Source of the DNA: Deltaproteobacteria bacterium | GTDB lineage: Bacteria > Myxococcota > Myxococcia > Myxococcales > 40CM-4-68-19 | Assembly (NCBI GenBank): GCA_005879095.1 | Contig: VBLM01000010.1 | Span: forward strand, 1-7,259 | DNA length: 7,259 nucleotides | Reading direction: 5' to 3' | In this document: piece by piece, positions 1-7,091 of the stretch | Layout: each line of letters starts with the position of its first letter | Position numbering within the stretch: the stretch's first letter is position 1 | The notes under the pieces: model-generated | What the model saw: only the letters and a program-made list of their open reading frames with translations | The model's database searches: none | Told to the model about the DNA's origin: nothing | Made by a program: the position numbers and the translations under genes

Positions 1-39
1 CATGCAAATGGGAGTGGCGCAACTTCCTGAGGAAACTGC
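1..39 (+). other. Leader before the Rieske gene, possibly the end of an upstream gene
   Basis: Only 39 bases precede the first clear gene. In the Rieske frame a TGA at 28-30 closes a short reading (HANGSGATS) that enters from the window edge, so an upstream operon gene may end here with its stop inside the Rieske ribosome binding site. The other two frames are also open at the edge, one of them starting CKWEWRNF, so the frame and identity of any upstream gene cannot be decided. No promoter is recognisable in this short stretch. Confidence 0.3.
28..34 (+). promoter_or_regulatory. Ribosome binding site of the Rieske gene
   Basis: TGAGGAA contains GAGGA, a good Shine-Dalgarno core, about six bases before the ATG at 40. 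The TGA at 28-30 is in frame with that ATG and no other start lies between, so the start at 40 is fixed. Confidence 0.7.
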
Positions 40-576
40 ATGCCGGGCGGAAATCCAGGCATCCCCGAAGCGGAGAGCGGGCACTTCATCTGGTCCCGCC
101 GCGACCTCGCCTCGTTGGCCGGGTGGGGCGCCATCCTCACCTGCTTCGCGGTGAGCGGCGCGGCCATCGTGCGCATGCTCTTTCCTCGCGTCCTCTTCGA
201 GCCGCCCACCAGCTTCAAGGCCGGCTACCCGACCGAGTACGCCGTCGGCGACGTCTCCGAGAAGTGGATGAAGTCGCAGCGGGTCTGGATCGTGCGCATG
301 CCGAACATGATCTACGCGCTGCTCGGCATCTGCACGCACCTCGGCTGCACGCCGCGCTGGCTGGGCCCGGAGAACAAGTTCAAGTGCCCCTGCCACGGCT
401 CGGGGTACACCAAGGACGGAGTCAACTTCGAAGGGCCCACGCCGCGGCCGCTCGAGCGGGTCAAGATCGCGCTCGGCGACGACGGCCAGCTGATCGTCGA
501 CAAGGCGTTCCGCTACCGCTACGAGCTGGGCCAGTGGGACGATCCGAACGCTTACGTCAAGTACAGCGGAGTCTAA
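40..576 (+). CDS. petC: Rieske [2Fe-2S] protein of a cytochrome bc/b6f-type complex
   Basis: This 178-residue protein is the high-potential iron-sulfur subunit that takes the first electron from quinol at the Qo site. Both cluster motifs are intact: CTHLGC (98-103) and CPCHGSGY (116-123). By analogy with bc1 and b6f Rieske proteins, the cluster ligands are C98, H100, C116 and H119, and C103-C118 form the disulfide. The Ser and Tyr that hydrogen-bond the cluster in high-potential Rieske proteins are retained (S121, Y123). Near the N-terminus SRRDLA (19-24) resembles a twin-arginine export motif, followed by one hydrophobic anchor at about 24-48, as expected for a Tat-inserted Rieske protein. 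The cytochrome b6-like gene starts four bases after its stop. The symbol is by homology; qcrA would serve equally. Confidence 0.95.
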   Translation: MPGGNPGIPEAESGHFIWSRRDLASLAGWGAILTCFAVSGAAIVRMLFPRVLFEPPTSFKAGYPTEYAVGDVSEKWMKSQRVWIVRMPNMIYALLGICTHLGCTPRWLGPENKFKCPCHGSGYTKDGVNFEGPTPRPLERVKIALGDDGQLIVDKAFRYRYELGQWDDPNAYVKYSGV

Positions 577-580
577 AACC

Positions 581-1354
581 GTGCCCGACAACGGGAATTC
601 GATCGGCAAGCTGCTCACCAACAACTACGTGTGGCGGTCGATCTTCCGCCACGGCTACGCCGACACGCCGCGCAACCGCGTGCTGCAGGTCAGCGCCAAC
701 GTCTGGCTGCACCTGCACCCGTCGAAGATGCGGCGGCACGGCATCCGCTACCGGCACACGTGGTGCGCGGGCGGACTCACGTTCCTGCTCTATCTCTGCA
801 CCGTCGTCACCGGCGTGGTGCTGATGTTCTACTACCGGCCCACCGGCGAGTACGCGTACTGGGACGTGAAGTACCTCGATTTCGACGTCCCCTTCGGGAT
901 GATCATGCGCAACATGCACCGCTGGTCGGCGCACGGCATGGTCATCTTCATCTGGCTGCACATGTTCCGGGTCTTCATGACCGGCAGCTACAAACCGCCG
1001 AGAGAATTCAACTGGGTCGTCGGCGTGAACCTGCTCACGCTGACGCTTCTCTTGAGCTTCACCGGCTACCTGCTGCCGTGGGATCAGCTGGCGATCTGGG
1101 CGGTCACCGTCGGCACCAACATGGCGCGCGCCACGCCGCTGCTCGGCAACGAAGGCCCCTTCGGACCGCAACTCGGGATGACGCCGCGCTACGACGCGCG
1201 CGCGCTCCTGACGGCGGGAACGGTGGTCGGCTCGGCGACGTTGCTGCGGTTCTACGTGCTGCACTGCATCTTCATTCCCATCATCGCGTCGATCCTGATG
1301 ATCCTGCACTTCTGGCGCATCCGTAAGGACGGCGGCATTTCGGGGCCGCTCTAA
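581..1354 (+). CDS. petB: Cytochrome b6-like subunit (N-terminal half of split cytochrome b)
   Basis: This 257-residue membrane protein carries the two b hemes of the quinol oxidoreductase. It has four transmembrane helices at about 62-86, 110-133, 143-164 and 222-246. Helix B supplies H113 (in MHRWSAH) and H127 (in WLHMFR); helix D supplies H228 (in LRFYVLH) and H243 (in ILHFWRIRK). The ligand spacings of 14 and 15 match cytochrome b6. Other b6 signatures are FYYRP (83-87), GYLLPWDQ (162-169) and the C-terminal GISGPL. C62, in the segment WCAGG, aligns with the b6 cysteine (YCLGG) that covalently holds heme c_n. The N-terminus is about 27 residues longer than in b6 and is rich in Arg and His. 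The start is GTG at 581 with GGAG at 568-571; no ATG suits better. The second half of cytochrome b follows after four bases. Confidence 0.95.
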   Translation: MPDNGNSIGKLLTNNYVWRSIFRHGYADTPRNRVLQVSANVWLHLHPSKMRRHGIRYRHTWCAGGLTFLLYLCTVVTGVVLMFYYRPTGEYAYWDVKYLDFDVPFGMIMRNMHRWSAHGMVIFIWLHMFRVFMTGSYKPPREFNWVVGVNLLTLTLLLSFTGYLLPWDQLAIWAVTVGTNMARATPLLGNEGPFGPQLGMTPRYDARALLTAGTVVGSATLLRFYVLHCIFIPIIASILMILHFWRIRKDGGISGPL

Positions 1355-1358
1355 AAAC

Positions 1359-2124
1359 ATGGCGGAAAATCCGGCGATCATTCAGGACCAGGATGAAGTC
1401 AAGGTCACGGCGGGGCGCGCTCGCGCCGCGCTTCCGGCAGCCGACCTGCCCGACAAGGTCCACACCTGGCCGTACCTGGTGCGCGCCGAGTTCATCGCCG
1501 GCTGCGTGTTGCTGCTAGTGCTGCTGGTGTGGAGCATCCCCGTCGAAGGCGCCGTGGTACTTCCTCGGTCTTCAAGAAATGCTGGTCTACTTCGACCCGT
1601 GGATCGCCGGTGTGCTCCTGCCGTCGTTGATCATCGTCGGGCTGATGGTCATCCCGTACATCGACATCAACCCGCGCGGCAACGGGTACTACACCTGGAG
1701 CGAGCGCAAGTTCGCCATCGCCACGTTCCTCGTCGGCTTCCTCGGGATGTGGGTGGGCATGATCACCATCGGCGTCTTCTTCCGCGGACCCGGGTGGAAC
1801 CTGTTCATGCCGTGGGACTACTGGGACCCGCACAAGGTCGTGCCGCTGACCAACATCGACCTGCCGTACTTCCTCGGCATCCGCAGCGAGATGGGCGCCA
1901 TGCTGCTCGGCGCGATCCTGGTCGTGGGCTGGCTGGTGGGCGTGCCGGGCGCGGTCTGGCAGTGGAAGAAGGACCGTCCATTCTTCAAGTCGCTCGGCCT
2001 GGCCCGCTACGGCATCGTCGCGACGCTGTTCATGATCATGTCGGGCGTGCTGGTGAAGATGATCCTGAGGCTCAGCTTCAACATCAAATACGTCTTGGTC
2101 ATCCCGAACATCTTGAACATCTGA
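1359..2124 (+). CDS. petD: Subunit IV-like C-terminal half of cytochrome b (frame broken)
   Basis: This gene completes the split cytochrome b and contributes to the Qo site. It begins in one frame (ATG 1359; 1359 to about 1541) and continues in the +1 frame to TGA 2122-2124. Removing one C from the C4 run at 1538-1541 joins the halves into a 254-residue protein. Numbered on that protein, helix E is at about 40-60 (AEFIAGCVLLLVLLVW), APWYF at 64-68 sits where PEWY normally lies, and further helices are at about 80-101, 118-140, 178-200 and 217-239. That is two or more helices beyond the three of b6f subunit IV. Conserved-looking stretches include LVYFDPWIAG and FRGPGWNLF. The loop between helix E and APWY is very short, and the EPANP-type segment known from subunit IV is missing. 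The break may be a sequencing error or a real lesion. An internal ATG at 1579 is not a credible start, because it would drop helix E and APWY. Confidence 0.87.
1538..1541 (+). other. Frame break in the subunit IV-like gene (C4 run)
   Basis: Upstream the frame reads VWSIPVEG; downstream the +1 frame reads PSKAPWYFLGLQE. Deleting one C from CCCC gives SIPSKAPWYF with no other change. A larger deletion ending at the same point would also fit, because the joined protein is short by roughly a dozen or more residues in this loop compared with b6f subunit IV. Confidence 0.8.
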
Positions 2125-2128
2125 CGAC

Positions 2129-5100
2129 ATGGCGAGAAGACCTCTCGAGTTGCAGAGCATGAAGTGGCCCTTCGTCGGCCTGGCCGTGCTGATCGCGCTG
2201 ACGACGGCATGGTCGGTCTACGACGAGGTCGTGCCGCGGCGGCCGTGGAAGAACTACCAGCGCGAGTTTTTCCGCCTCGAAGAGGCGCACTTGCGCGCCG
2301 ATCGCGACCGCGCCCAGAAGCGCCTCGATGCGCCGGAAAGCAAGAAGCAGCTTGATGAATTGAAAGCGGAACTGAAGGCCGCGACCGACGCGATCTCGGG
2401 AAACCAGGAGCAGCGGCGCGAGTACGACGCTTCCGTCAAGGCGGACGACGACGCGCGCATCAAGGAAGCGGAGGGCAAGCTCTACCTCGGCTTCGTCAAG
2501 TCGCGGCAGGACGCGGTCTACTACAAGCTGCGCGAGGCGCGCCACGAGGGCAACGACAAGGAAGAGCAGAAGCAGCAGGCCGAGTTCGACAAGCTGCAGA
2601 AGCAGATCGACGAGAAGACGCGCATCTACAACGAAGCCATCGAGCGCCACAAGCAGACGACGGCGGCGCGGCTGGCGTTCGTCAAGCGGCGCGACGACGC
2701 GCAGACGAAGATCGACGCGATCGAGAAGCCGATCCTCGACATCGACAAGCGGCTGGAGGCCTACTCCGGGCTGGGTAAGTTTCCGCAGATGGAGCAATAC
2801 TGGATAAAAAACCTCAGAAACTCATGGGGTTCGGAGACGGTCGACCGCTGCCAGAACTGCCACGTCGGCGTCAACAAGGGCGGATACTCCGCGCCGTGGG
2901 AAGTGCTGTCGGCGAAGAAAGCGCAGCTTTCTGAAGCCGACATGAAGGCGCAGTACGCGGTCGATACCGAGGTGATCGACGCGTACCAGAAGATCCACGA
3001 CGCGATCTGCGAGGACGTGCCGCCCGAGCCGGGGGCGACCCCGATCGGCGGGTACACGCCGCCGGCGGAGCCGCCGCCGATGGACCCGGCGCAGGCGACC
3101 GAATGCCCGCTGGCTGCCGCGGACAAAAATGGTCCTGAAGGATGCGAGTGGTGCGCCGCTGGTGGAGAAGAAGGCCGAGTGGAACGGACACTCGACGAAT
3201 CCGGGGCTGCTCGCGATGGAAGAAGACAAGCATCCGGAGAAGCCGCTCGACGAACGGGTCGCCACCGCCTGCTCCGACAAGGACACCGTCGCGGCATTCG
3301 AGGACGCGGCGAAGACGAATCCGTACGACGTGAAGCCCGTCTTCCGCACCCACCCGCACCGCTGGGACCTGCTGGTGAAGGAGCACAACCCGGAGACGTT
3401 CGGCTGCACCACCTGCCACGGCGGCGAGGGCTCGCAGACCAAGGGCGTGATGCACCGCAAGTTCCGCCACGGCGAGGACGACCACGACTGGAACGACCCG
3501 CTCACCGACGAAGTCACGGTGATGGGCAAGAAGTACAAGGGCGCGTTCATGCAGGCGAAGTGCGACAAGTGCCACTACCAGGAGTACACGCTCGCCGACG
3601 CGCCTTTGTTGTCGAAGGGCAAGAAGCTCTTCACCGACGTCGGCTGCTGGGGATGCCATCCGATCGAGGGGTACAACGACCTCGCCAAGCGCGGTCCGAC
3701 GCTGACCAACATCGCCTCGAAGACGGCGCAGGGCTGGGCGCACACCTGGATCAGCTATCCCAAGGGATGGCGGCCGGCGACGCGGATGCCGAACTTCTGG
3801 CCGGGCGCGGTCGATCCGCTCGCGGTCCCGCATCCGGAAGGGCAGAGCGCGGAACAGGTGCTCGCGACGCAGCAGAAGCTGCGCGAGCAGGAAGTGAGCG
3901 CGATCGTCGCGTACCTCTGGAGCAACAGCGAGAAAGCGCCGCTGCTCGTGAGCGCCGCGCCGAAAGGCGACCCGGCGAGAGGCAAGGAGATCTTCGAGAG
4001 CGTCGGCTGCAAGGGCTGCCACGTCGCCGAGAAGGGTTCGACGGCGCGCCGCAGCGAAGGGTCTTCCGAGCGCGACTACGCGCCGAACCTGTGGAACGTC
4101 GCCGACAAGGCGAAGCCGGAGTGGATCTACAGCTGGGTGAAGAACCCCAAGGCGATGTGGCCGGAGACGAAGATGCCGGACCTGCGGCTGAAGGACGCCG
4201 AAGCCGCCGACGTCACCGCCTACCTGCTCACGTTGAAGAGCGATCAGAGCTATCCCGAGCCGAAGTACGGCGCCGGCGAGCAGGACCGGCTCGCGGCGCA
4301 GGGCAAGGACCTGATCGCCAAATACGGCTGCTTCGGCTGCCACAACATCAAGGGCTTCGAAAACGCGCAGAAGATCGGCACCGAGCTGACCGAGCACGGC
4401 ATCAAGGCGAAGGAGCTCCTCGACTTCGGCGACGTGCAGTACTTCACCGAGGATCCCAGGCACCGCCAGACCTACGTCAACTGGGTCTGGCAGAAGCTGC
4501 ACGTGCCGCGGACCTTCGCCTACGAGCGCGTCGAGACGAAGATGCCGCAGTTCGACTTCACCGACGACGAGTCGCTCGCGATCTTGACCTTCCTGAAGGG
4601 ACAGATCGGCGAGCGGCCCGACGCGCAGTACTTGACCGGTCAGACCGAGCAGCAGGCGGCGGTGTTCAAGGGCGAGCGGCTCGTCTTCTGGAACGGCTGC
4701 CGGAACTGCCACGTGGTCGAGAAGCGGGGCGGCAAGATCCGCGACCAGTTCAACGAGGACAACCAGAGCTTCGCGCCGCCGGTGCTGACGGGTGAGGGGG
4801 CGAAGGTGCAGCCGCACTGGCTCTTCGGCTTCCTCAAGGGGCCGTTCGATCTGCGGCCGTGGCTGACCTTGCGGATGCCGACGTTCCACTTCACCGACCA
4901 GGACGCGACCGACCTCGTGCACTACTTCGCGGCGTCGTCGAGCAAGAGCTTCCCGTACCTGACCGCGGAGGCGCCGCAGCTGACCGGCGACCGCCTCAAG
5001 CAGACCGAGGGGCTCTTCGCGGAGCTGCAGTGCACCAAATGTCACGTGGTCGGGCAGCTGCGGCCCAACCAGGACCCGGGCAGCGCGGCGCCCAACTTCC

Positions 5101-5354
5101 TCCTCGCCAAGGAGCGCTTGCGGCCCGACTGGATCCCGATCTGGCTGAAGAATCCGCAGGCGCTGCTCGACGGCACGCGGATGCCGAGCTTCTGGGACTT
5201 CAGCGACGAAGCGCATCCGACGTCGCCTTCCAAGGCCTTCGACGGCGATGCCCGCCGGCAGATCGACGCGCTGCGCGATTACCTGATGCACCTCGAGCTG
5301 AAGCAGGTGCCGCCGCCCAAGACCGCGATGCGCGACGTGAATTCACACGGATAG
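2129..5354 (+). CDS. Membrane-anchored octaheme cytochrome c with coiled coil (frame broken)
   Basis: This very large c-type cytochrome probably replaces cytochrome c1/f as electron acceptor of the Rieske/cytochrome b complex. The ATG at 2129 lies four bases after the preceding stop (ATG 2159 is an alternative). The frame changes at an A5 run (3125-3129); with one A removed the product is 1,074 residues. On that numbering: a membrane anchor at 13-30; a charged, helical coiled coil at about 43-212; the first heme site at C241 (CQNCH); a proline-rich linker at 298-320; then heme sites at C426 (CTTCH), C478 (CDKCH), C506 (CWGCH), C627 (CKGCH), C734 (CFGCH), C857 (CRNCH) and C968 (CTKCH). The last five are each followed by an (R/K)MP motif (M553, M682, M805, M916, M1018), suggesting His/Met hemes. 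The part after the break has no export signal or ribosome binding site, so two separate genes are unlikely. The exact family is not recognised. Confidence 0.9.
3125..3129 (+). other. Frame break in the octaheme cytochrome gene (A5 run)
   Basis: The upstream frame ends sensibly at ECPLAAADK; the +1 frame continues MVLKDASGAPLVEKK. Shortening AAAAA to AAAA joins them as ADKMVLKDAS. Beyond this point the original frame stays open to 4795 but turns into Arg/Gly/Ala-rich text with no CXXCH motif, which is typical of a GC-rich shadow frame. Confidence 0.85.
3645..5189 (+). repeat. Five tandem His/Met cytochrome c modules
   Basis: Diverged protein-level repeats occupy the C-terminal half of the octaheme cytochrome. 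CXXCH cysteines fall at residues 506, 627, 734, 857 and 968, about 107-123 residues apart. In each module a Trp-rich helix followed by a proline (for example WIYSWVKNP, WIPIWLKNP, WLFGFLKGP) precedes an (R/K)MP methionine 47-71 residues after the first cysteine. Three modules also end alike: MPQFDFTDDE, MPTFHFTDQD, MPSFWDFSDE. The pattern suggests duplication of a monoheme class I-like domain. Boundaries are given from the first CXXCH to just past the last Met motif and are approximate. Confidence 0.8.
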
Positions 5355-5367
5355 TTTGACGTCAAAC
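5354..5367 (+). promoter_or_regulatory. Perfect 14-bp palindrome between octaheme and cupredoxin genes
   Basis: GTTTGACGTCAAAC equals its own reverse complement. It begins on the last base of the octaheme stop codon and ends three bases before the cupredoxin ribosome binding site, in the longest gap of the operon (30 nt). With no loop and no T-run it is a poor intrinsic terminator. A dimeric regulator's operator or an RNA structure near the ribosome binding site are possible roles; no regulator is identified. Confidence 0.4.
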
Positions 5368-5370
5368 CGC

Positions 5371-5376
5371 AAGGAG
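5371..5376 (+). promoter_or_regulatory. Strong ribosome binding site of the cupredoxin gene
   Basis: AAGGAG lies eight bases before ATG 5385. It is the best Shine-Dalgarno in the window and suggests this gene is translated independently and well, as suits a soluble carrier needed in excess over the membrane complex. Confidence 0.8.
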
Positions 5377-5384
5377 ACGAGACG

Positions 5385-6083
5385 ATGACCTGTTCCAGAT
5401 TGCTTGCGCTCTGCGCCGCCGTGCTGTTGCCGATGGCCGCGATGGCCGAATCGATCGAGGGCGAGGTGAATTTCACCGGCAAGGCCCCCACGCCGGGCAA
5501 GCTGCACCGCGAGGCCGATCCGTACTGCGCCAAGAAGCCCATGACCGATCCGGCGGTGCTGGTGAAGGGCGGCAAGCTGGAGAATGTCTGGGTGCACGTG
5601 ACCAAGGGCGCCAAGGACGCGGCCTCGGTGCCTTCCAGCGTGGTGTCGATGGACCAGAAGGACTGCATGTACACGCCGCGCATGACCACCGCGGTCGTCG
5701 GCCAGAAGATCCAGGCCAAGAACGGCGACCCGGTGCTGCACAACGTGCACACGTACATGGGCGCCTCGACCCTTTTCAACAAGGGCATGCCGAACGAAAA
5801 GGCGGCGCCGATCGAGACCACCGCCAAGGACGAGGGGATGATGAAGTGGAAGTGCGACGTGCACCCGTGGATGCGCGGGTACATCGGCATTTCCAAGAAC
5901 GGCCTGCAGGCGATCAGCAGCGACAGCGGCAGCTTCAAGATCGACAACGTGCCGCCCGGGAAGTACACGGTCGAGGCCTGGCACGAGAAGTACGGGACCA
6001 AGACGCAGGAAGTGACCGTCGAGGCCGGCAAGCCAGCCAAGGTGATTTTCAAGTACGACGGGACCGAAAAGGGTGGAGCGTAA
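5385..6083 (+). CDS. Exported amicyanin-like cupredoxin with C-terminal beta-sandwich domain
   Basis: This 232-residue protein is probably a periplasmic type 1 copper protein. A Sec signal peptide covers about 1-21, with likely cleavage after AMA. Candidate copper ligands are H119 (in VLHN), C157, H160 and M163 (in KCDVHPWMRGY). The C-x2-H-x2-M loop has the same spacing as amicyanin rather than plastocyanin or pseudoazurin. C48 and C94 could form a disulfide. After the copper loop, residues about 180-224 (GSFKIDNVPPGKYTVEAWHE and on) resemble a carboxypeptidase-regulatory-like beta-sandwich. Many genomes label such proteins carboxypeptidase regulatory-like or plastocyanin-like. The position between a quinol oxidoreductase and the heme A synthesis genes suggests a mobile carrier between the bc-type complex and an oxidase, or a copper-delivery role for oxidase assembly; neither is proven. 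The heme A synthase gene starts 12 bases downstream. Confidence 0.85.
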   Translation: MTCSRLLALCAAVLLPMAAMAESIEGEVNFTGKAPTPGKLHREADPYCAKKPMTDPAVLVKGGKLENVWVHVTKGAKDAASVPSSVVSMDQKDCMYTPRMTTAVVGQKIQAKNGDPVLHNVHTYMGASTLFNKGMPNEKAAPIETTAKDEGMMKWKCDVHPWMRGYIGISKNGLQAISSDSGSFKIDNVPPGKYTVEAWHEKYGTKTQEVTVEAGKPAKVIFKYDGTEKGGA

Positions 6084-6095
6084 GAGCAGCACTCG

Positions 6096-7091
6096 ATGAT
6101 TCGCCGTCTCGCAGCAATCGCCGCCGGCCTGACGATCGTGCTGATCGTGGCCGGCGGTGTCGTCACCAACACCGATTCGGGGCTGGCGTGCCCGGACTGG
6201 CCGACCTGCTACGGATCGCTGGTGCCGAGGATGACCGGCAACGTCGCGGTCGAGCACACGCACCGGCTGATCGCGACCGCGGTGGGGCTGCTGACGGTCG
6301 CGCTGGTGATTCTGACGATGCGGCGGGCGGCGGTCTGGATGGCGGGATTTTCCACGCTCGTGCTGGGCGGCGCGATCTGGGCGGCGCGCGTCAAGCACGT
6401 CTCGGGCGAGCTGCCGGTAGCGGGTGTCACGCTGGTCGCGCTCGGTTTCGCCGGGTGCATCTGGGTGATCGCGCGCTCTTCCGAAAAATTGGCGCCGGCG
6501 GCCCTGCTGCTGGTGATGGTGCAGGGTCTCCTGGGGGGTCTGACAGTTTTGTACAAATTGCCCACCCTGGTCCTGGTGATGCACCTCGGCACCTCGATGC
6601 TGTTCATGGCGCTGCTGGTCGCGATCGCGTGGGGTCGCCCGTTGCAGGGCGGTGCGCTGCTCTGGCTCACTACTGCCGCGATTTACTTACAGATTTTGCT
6701 CGGGGCCACCGTTCGGCACACGGGCGCGGGCCTGGTCTGCACGGATTTGCCGTACTGCCGCGGCGCGATCTGGCCTGCAAACGTCCATCCGATGGTCCAC
6801 CTGCACATGGCGCACCGCGCGTTTGCGATCGTGGTCGCCGCGCTCGTGATCTGGTCTTCGCTGCGCATCGCGCGCAACGCCAGCGGCCTCGTCCGCGTGC
6901 TCGCGTTCGCCGGGCCGGTGCTGGTCGTGCTGCAAATCGTCCTCGGCATCCTGACGATCCTGACCTTCAAGGACCTCGTCCCGCTGACGGCCCATCTGCT
7001 CGCCGGCGCGCTCCTGCTCGCCGACTACGTATCCTTACTGGCTCTGACGCGGCCCGCGCCTGAGCCTCAGCTCGTCCAGGCCCTCGCATGA
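6096..7091 (+). CDS. ctaA: Heme A synthase (CtaA/Cox15 family)
   Basis: This 331-residue polytopic membrane enzyme converts heme O to heme A by oxidising the C8 methyl group, supplying aa3-type oxidases. The family's EXXHR motif is present as EHTHR (53-57). Compared with Bacillus subtilis CtaA from memory, H56, H163, H240 and H300 match heme ligands H60, H123, H216 and H278, E53 matches the key Glu57, and cysteine pairs C32/C38 and C215/C221 match the two extracytoplasmic disulfides. The H56-H163 gap is 107 residues against 63 in B. subtilis. The excess, at about 83-130, contains much of two hydrophobic stretches, so ten helices seem likely instead of eight. ATG 6096 has only a weak site (AGAG at 6083-6086). 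The stop overlaps the ctaB start (ATGA), implying coupled translation. Confidence 0.93.
   Translation: MIRRLAAIAAGLTIVLIVAGGVVTNTDSGLACPDWPTCYGSLVPRMTGNVAVEHTHRLIATAVGLLTVALVILTMRRAAVWMAGFSTLVLGGAIWAARVKHVSGELPVAGVTLVALGFAGCIWVIARSSEKLAPAALLLVMVQGLLGGLTVLYKLPTLVLVMHLGTSMLFMALLVAIAWGRPLQGGALLWLTTAAIYLQILLGATVRHTGAGLVCTDLPYCRGAIWPANVHPMVHLHMAHRAFAIVVAALVIWSSLRIARNASGLVRVLAFAGPVLVVLQIVLGILTILTFKDLVPLTAHLLAGALLLADYVSLLALTRPAPEPQLVQALA

Noticed and set aside
123..824. Plus-strand open frames overlapping the Rieske and b6-like genes (also 631-1326 and 557-1381 minus)
   Set aside because: Out-of-frame shadows of strongly recognised genes, with biased Arg/Ala/His composition.
1579..2124. Independent small membrane protein starting at ATG 1579
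   Set aside because: It begins inside the conserved segment after APWYFLGLQE and has no ribosome binding site; it is the rear part of the subunit IV-like protein.
3120..3135. Programmed -1 ribosomal frameshift
   Set aside because: The needed shift is +1, the A run is not a slippery heptamer in the right phase, and no stem-loop or slow stop codon follows.
3130..4795. Continuation of the first octaheme frame beyond the A5 run
   Set aside because: Composition becomes Arg/Gly/Ala-rich and heme motifs vanish, while the +1 frame carries seven CXXCH sites and ordinary protein sequence.
2871..5291. 806-residue open frame on the minus strand
   Set aside because: It lies wholly antisense to the octaheme cytochrome, is Arg/Val/Leu-rich with no recognisable motif, and is expected from GC-rich codon bias.
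3129..5354. A separate heptaheme cytochrome gene starting at ATG 3129
   Set aside because: No Shine-Dalgarno and no signal peptide, which cytochrome c maturation requires; joining by one base gives a complete exported protein.
5354..5384. Intrinsic terminator at the palindrome
   Set aside because: A loopless 7-bp self-complement with no following T-run; downstream genes continue on the same strand after 30 nt.
5343..6584. 413-residue minus-strand open frame
   Set aside because: Antisense shadow of the cupredoxin and ctaA genes; His/Arg-rich composition, no motif.
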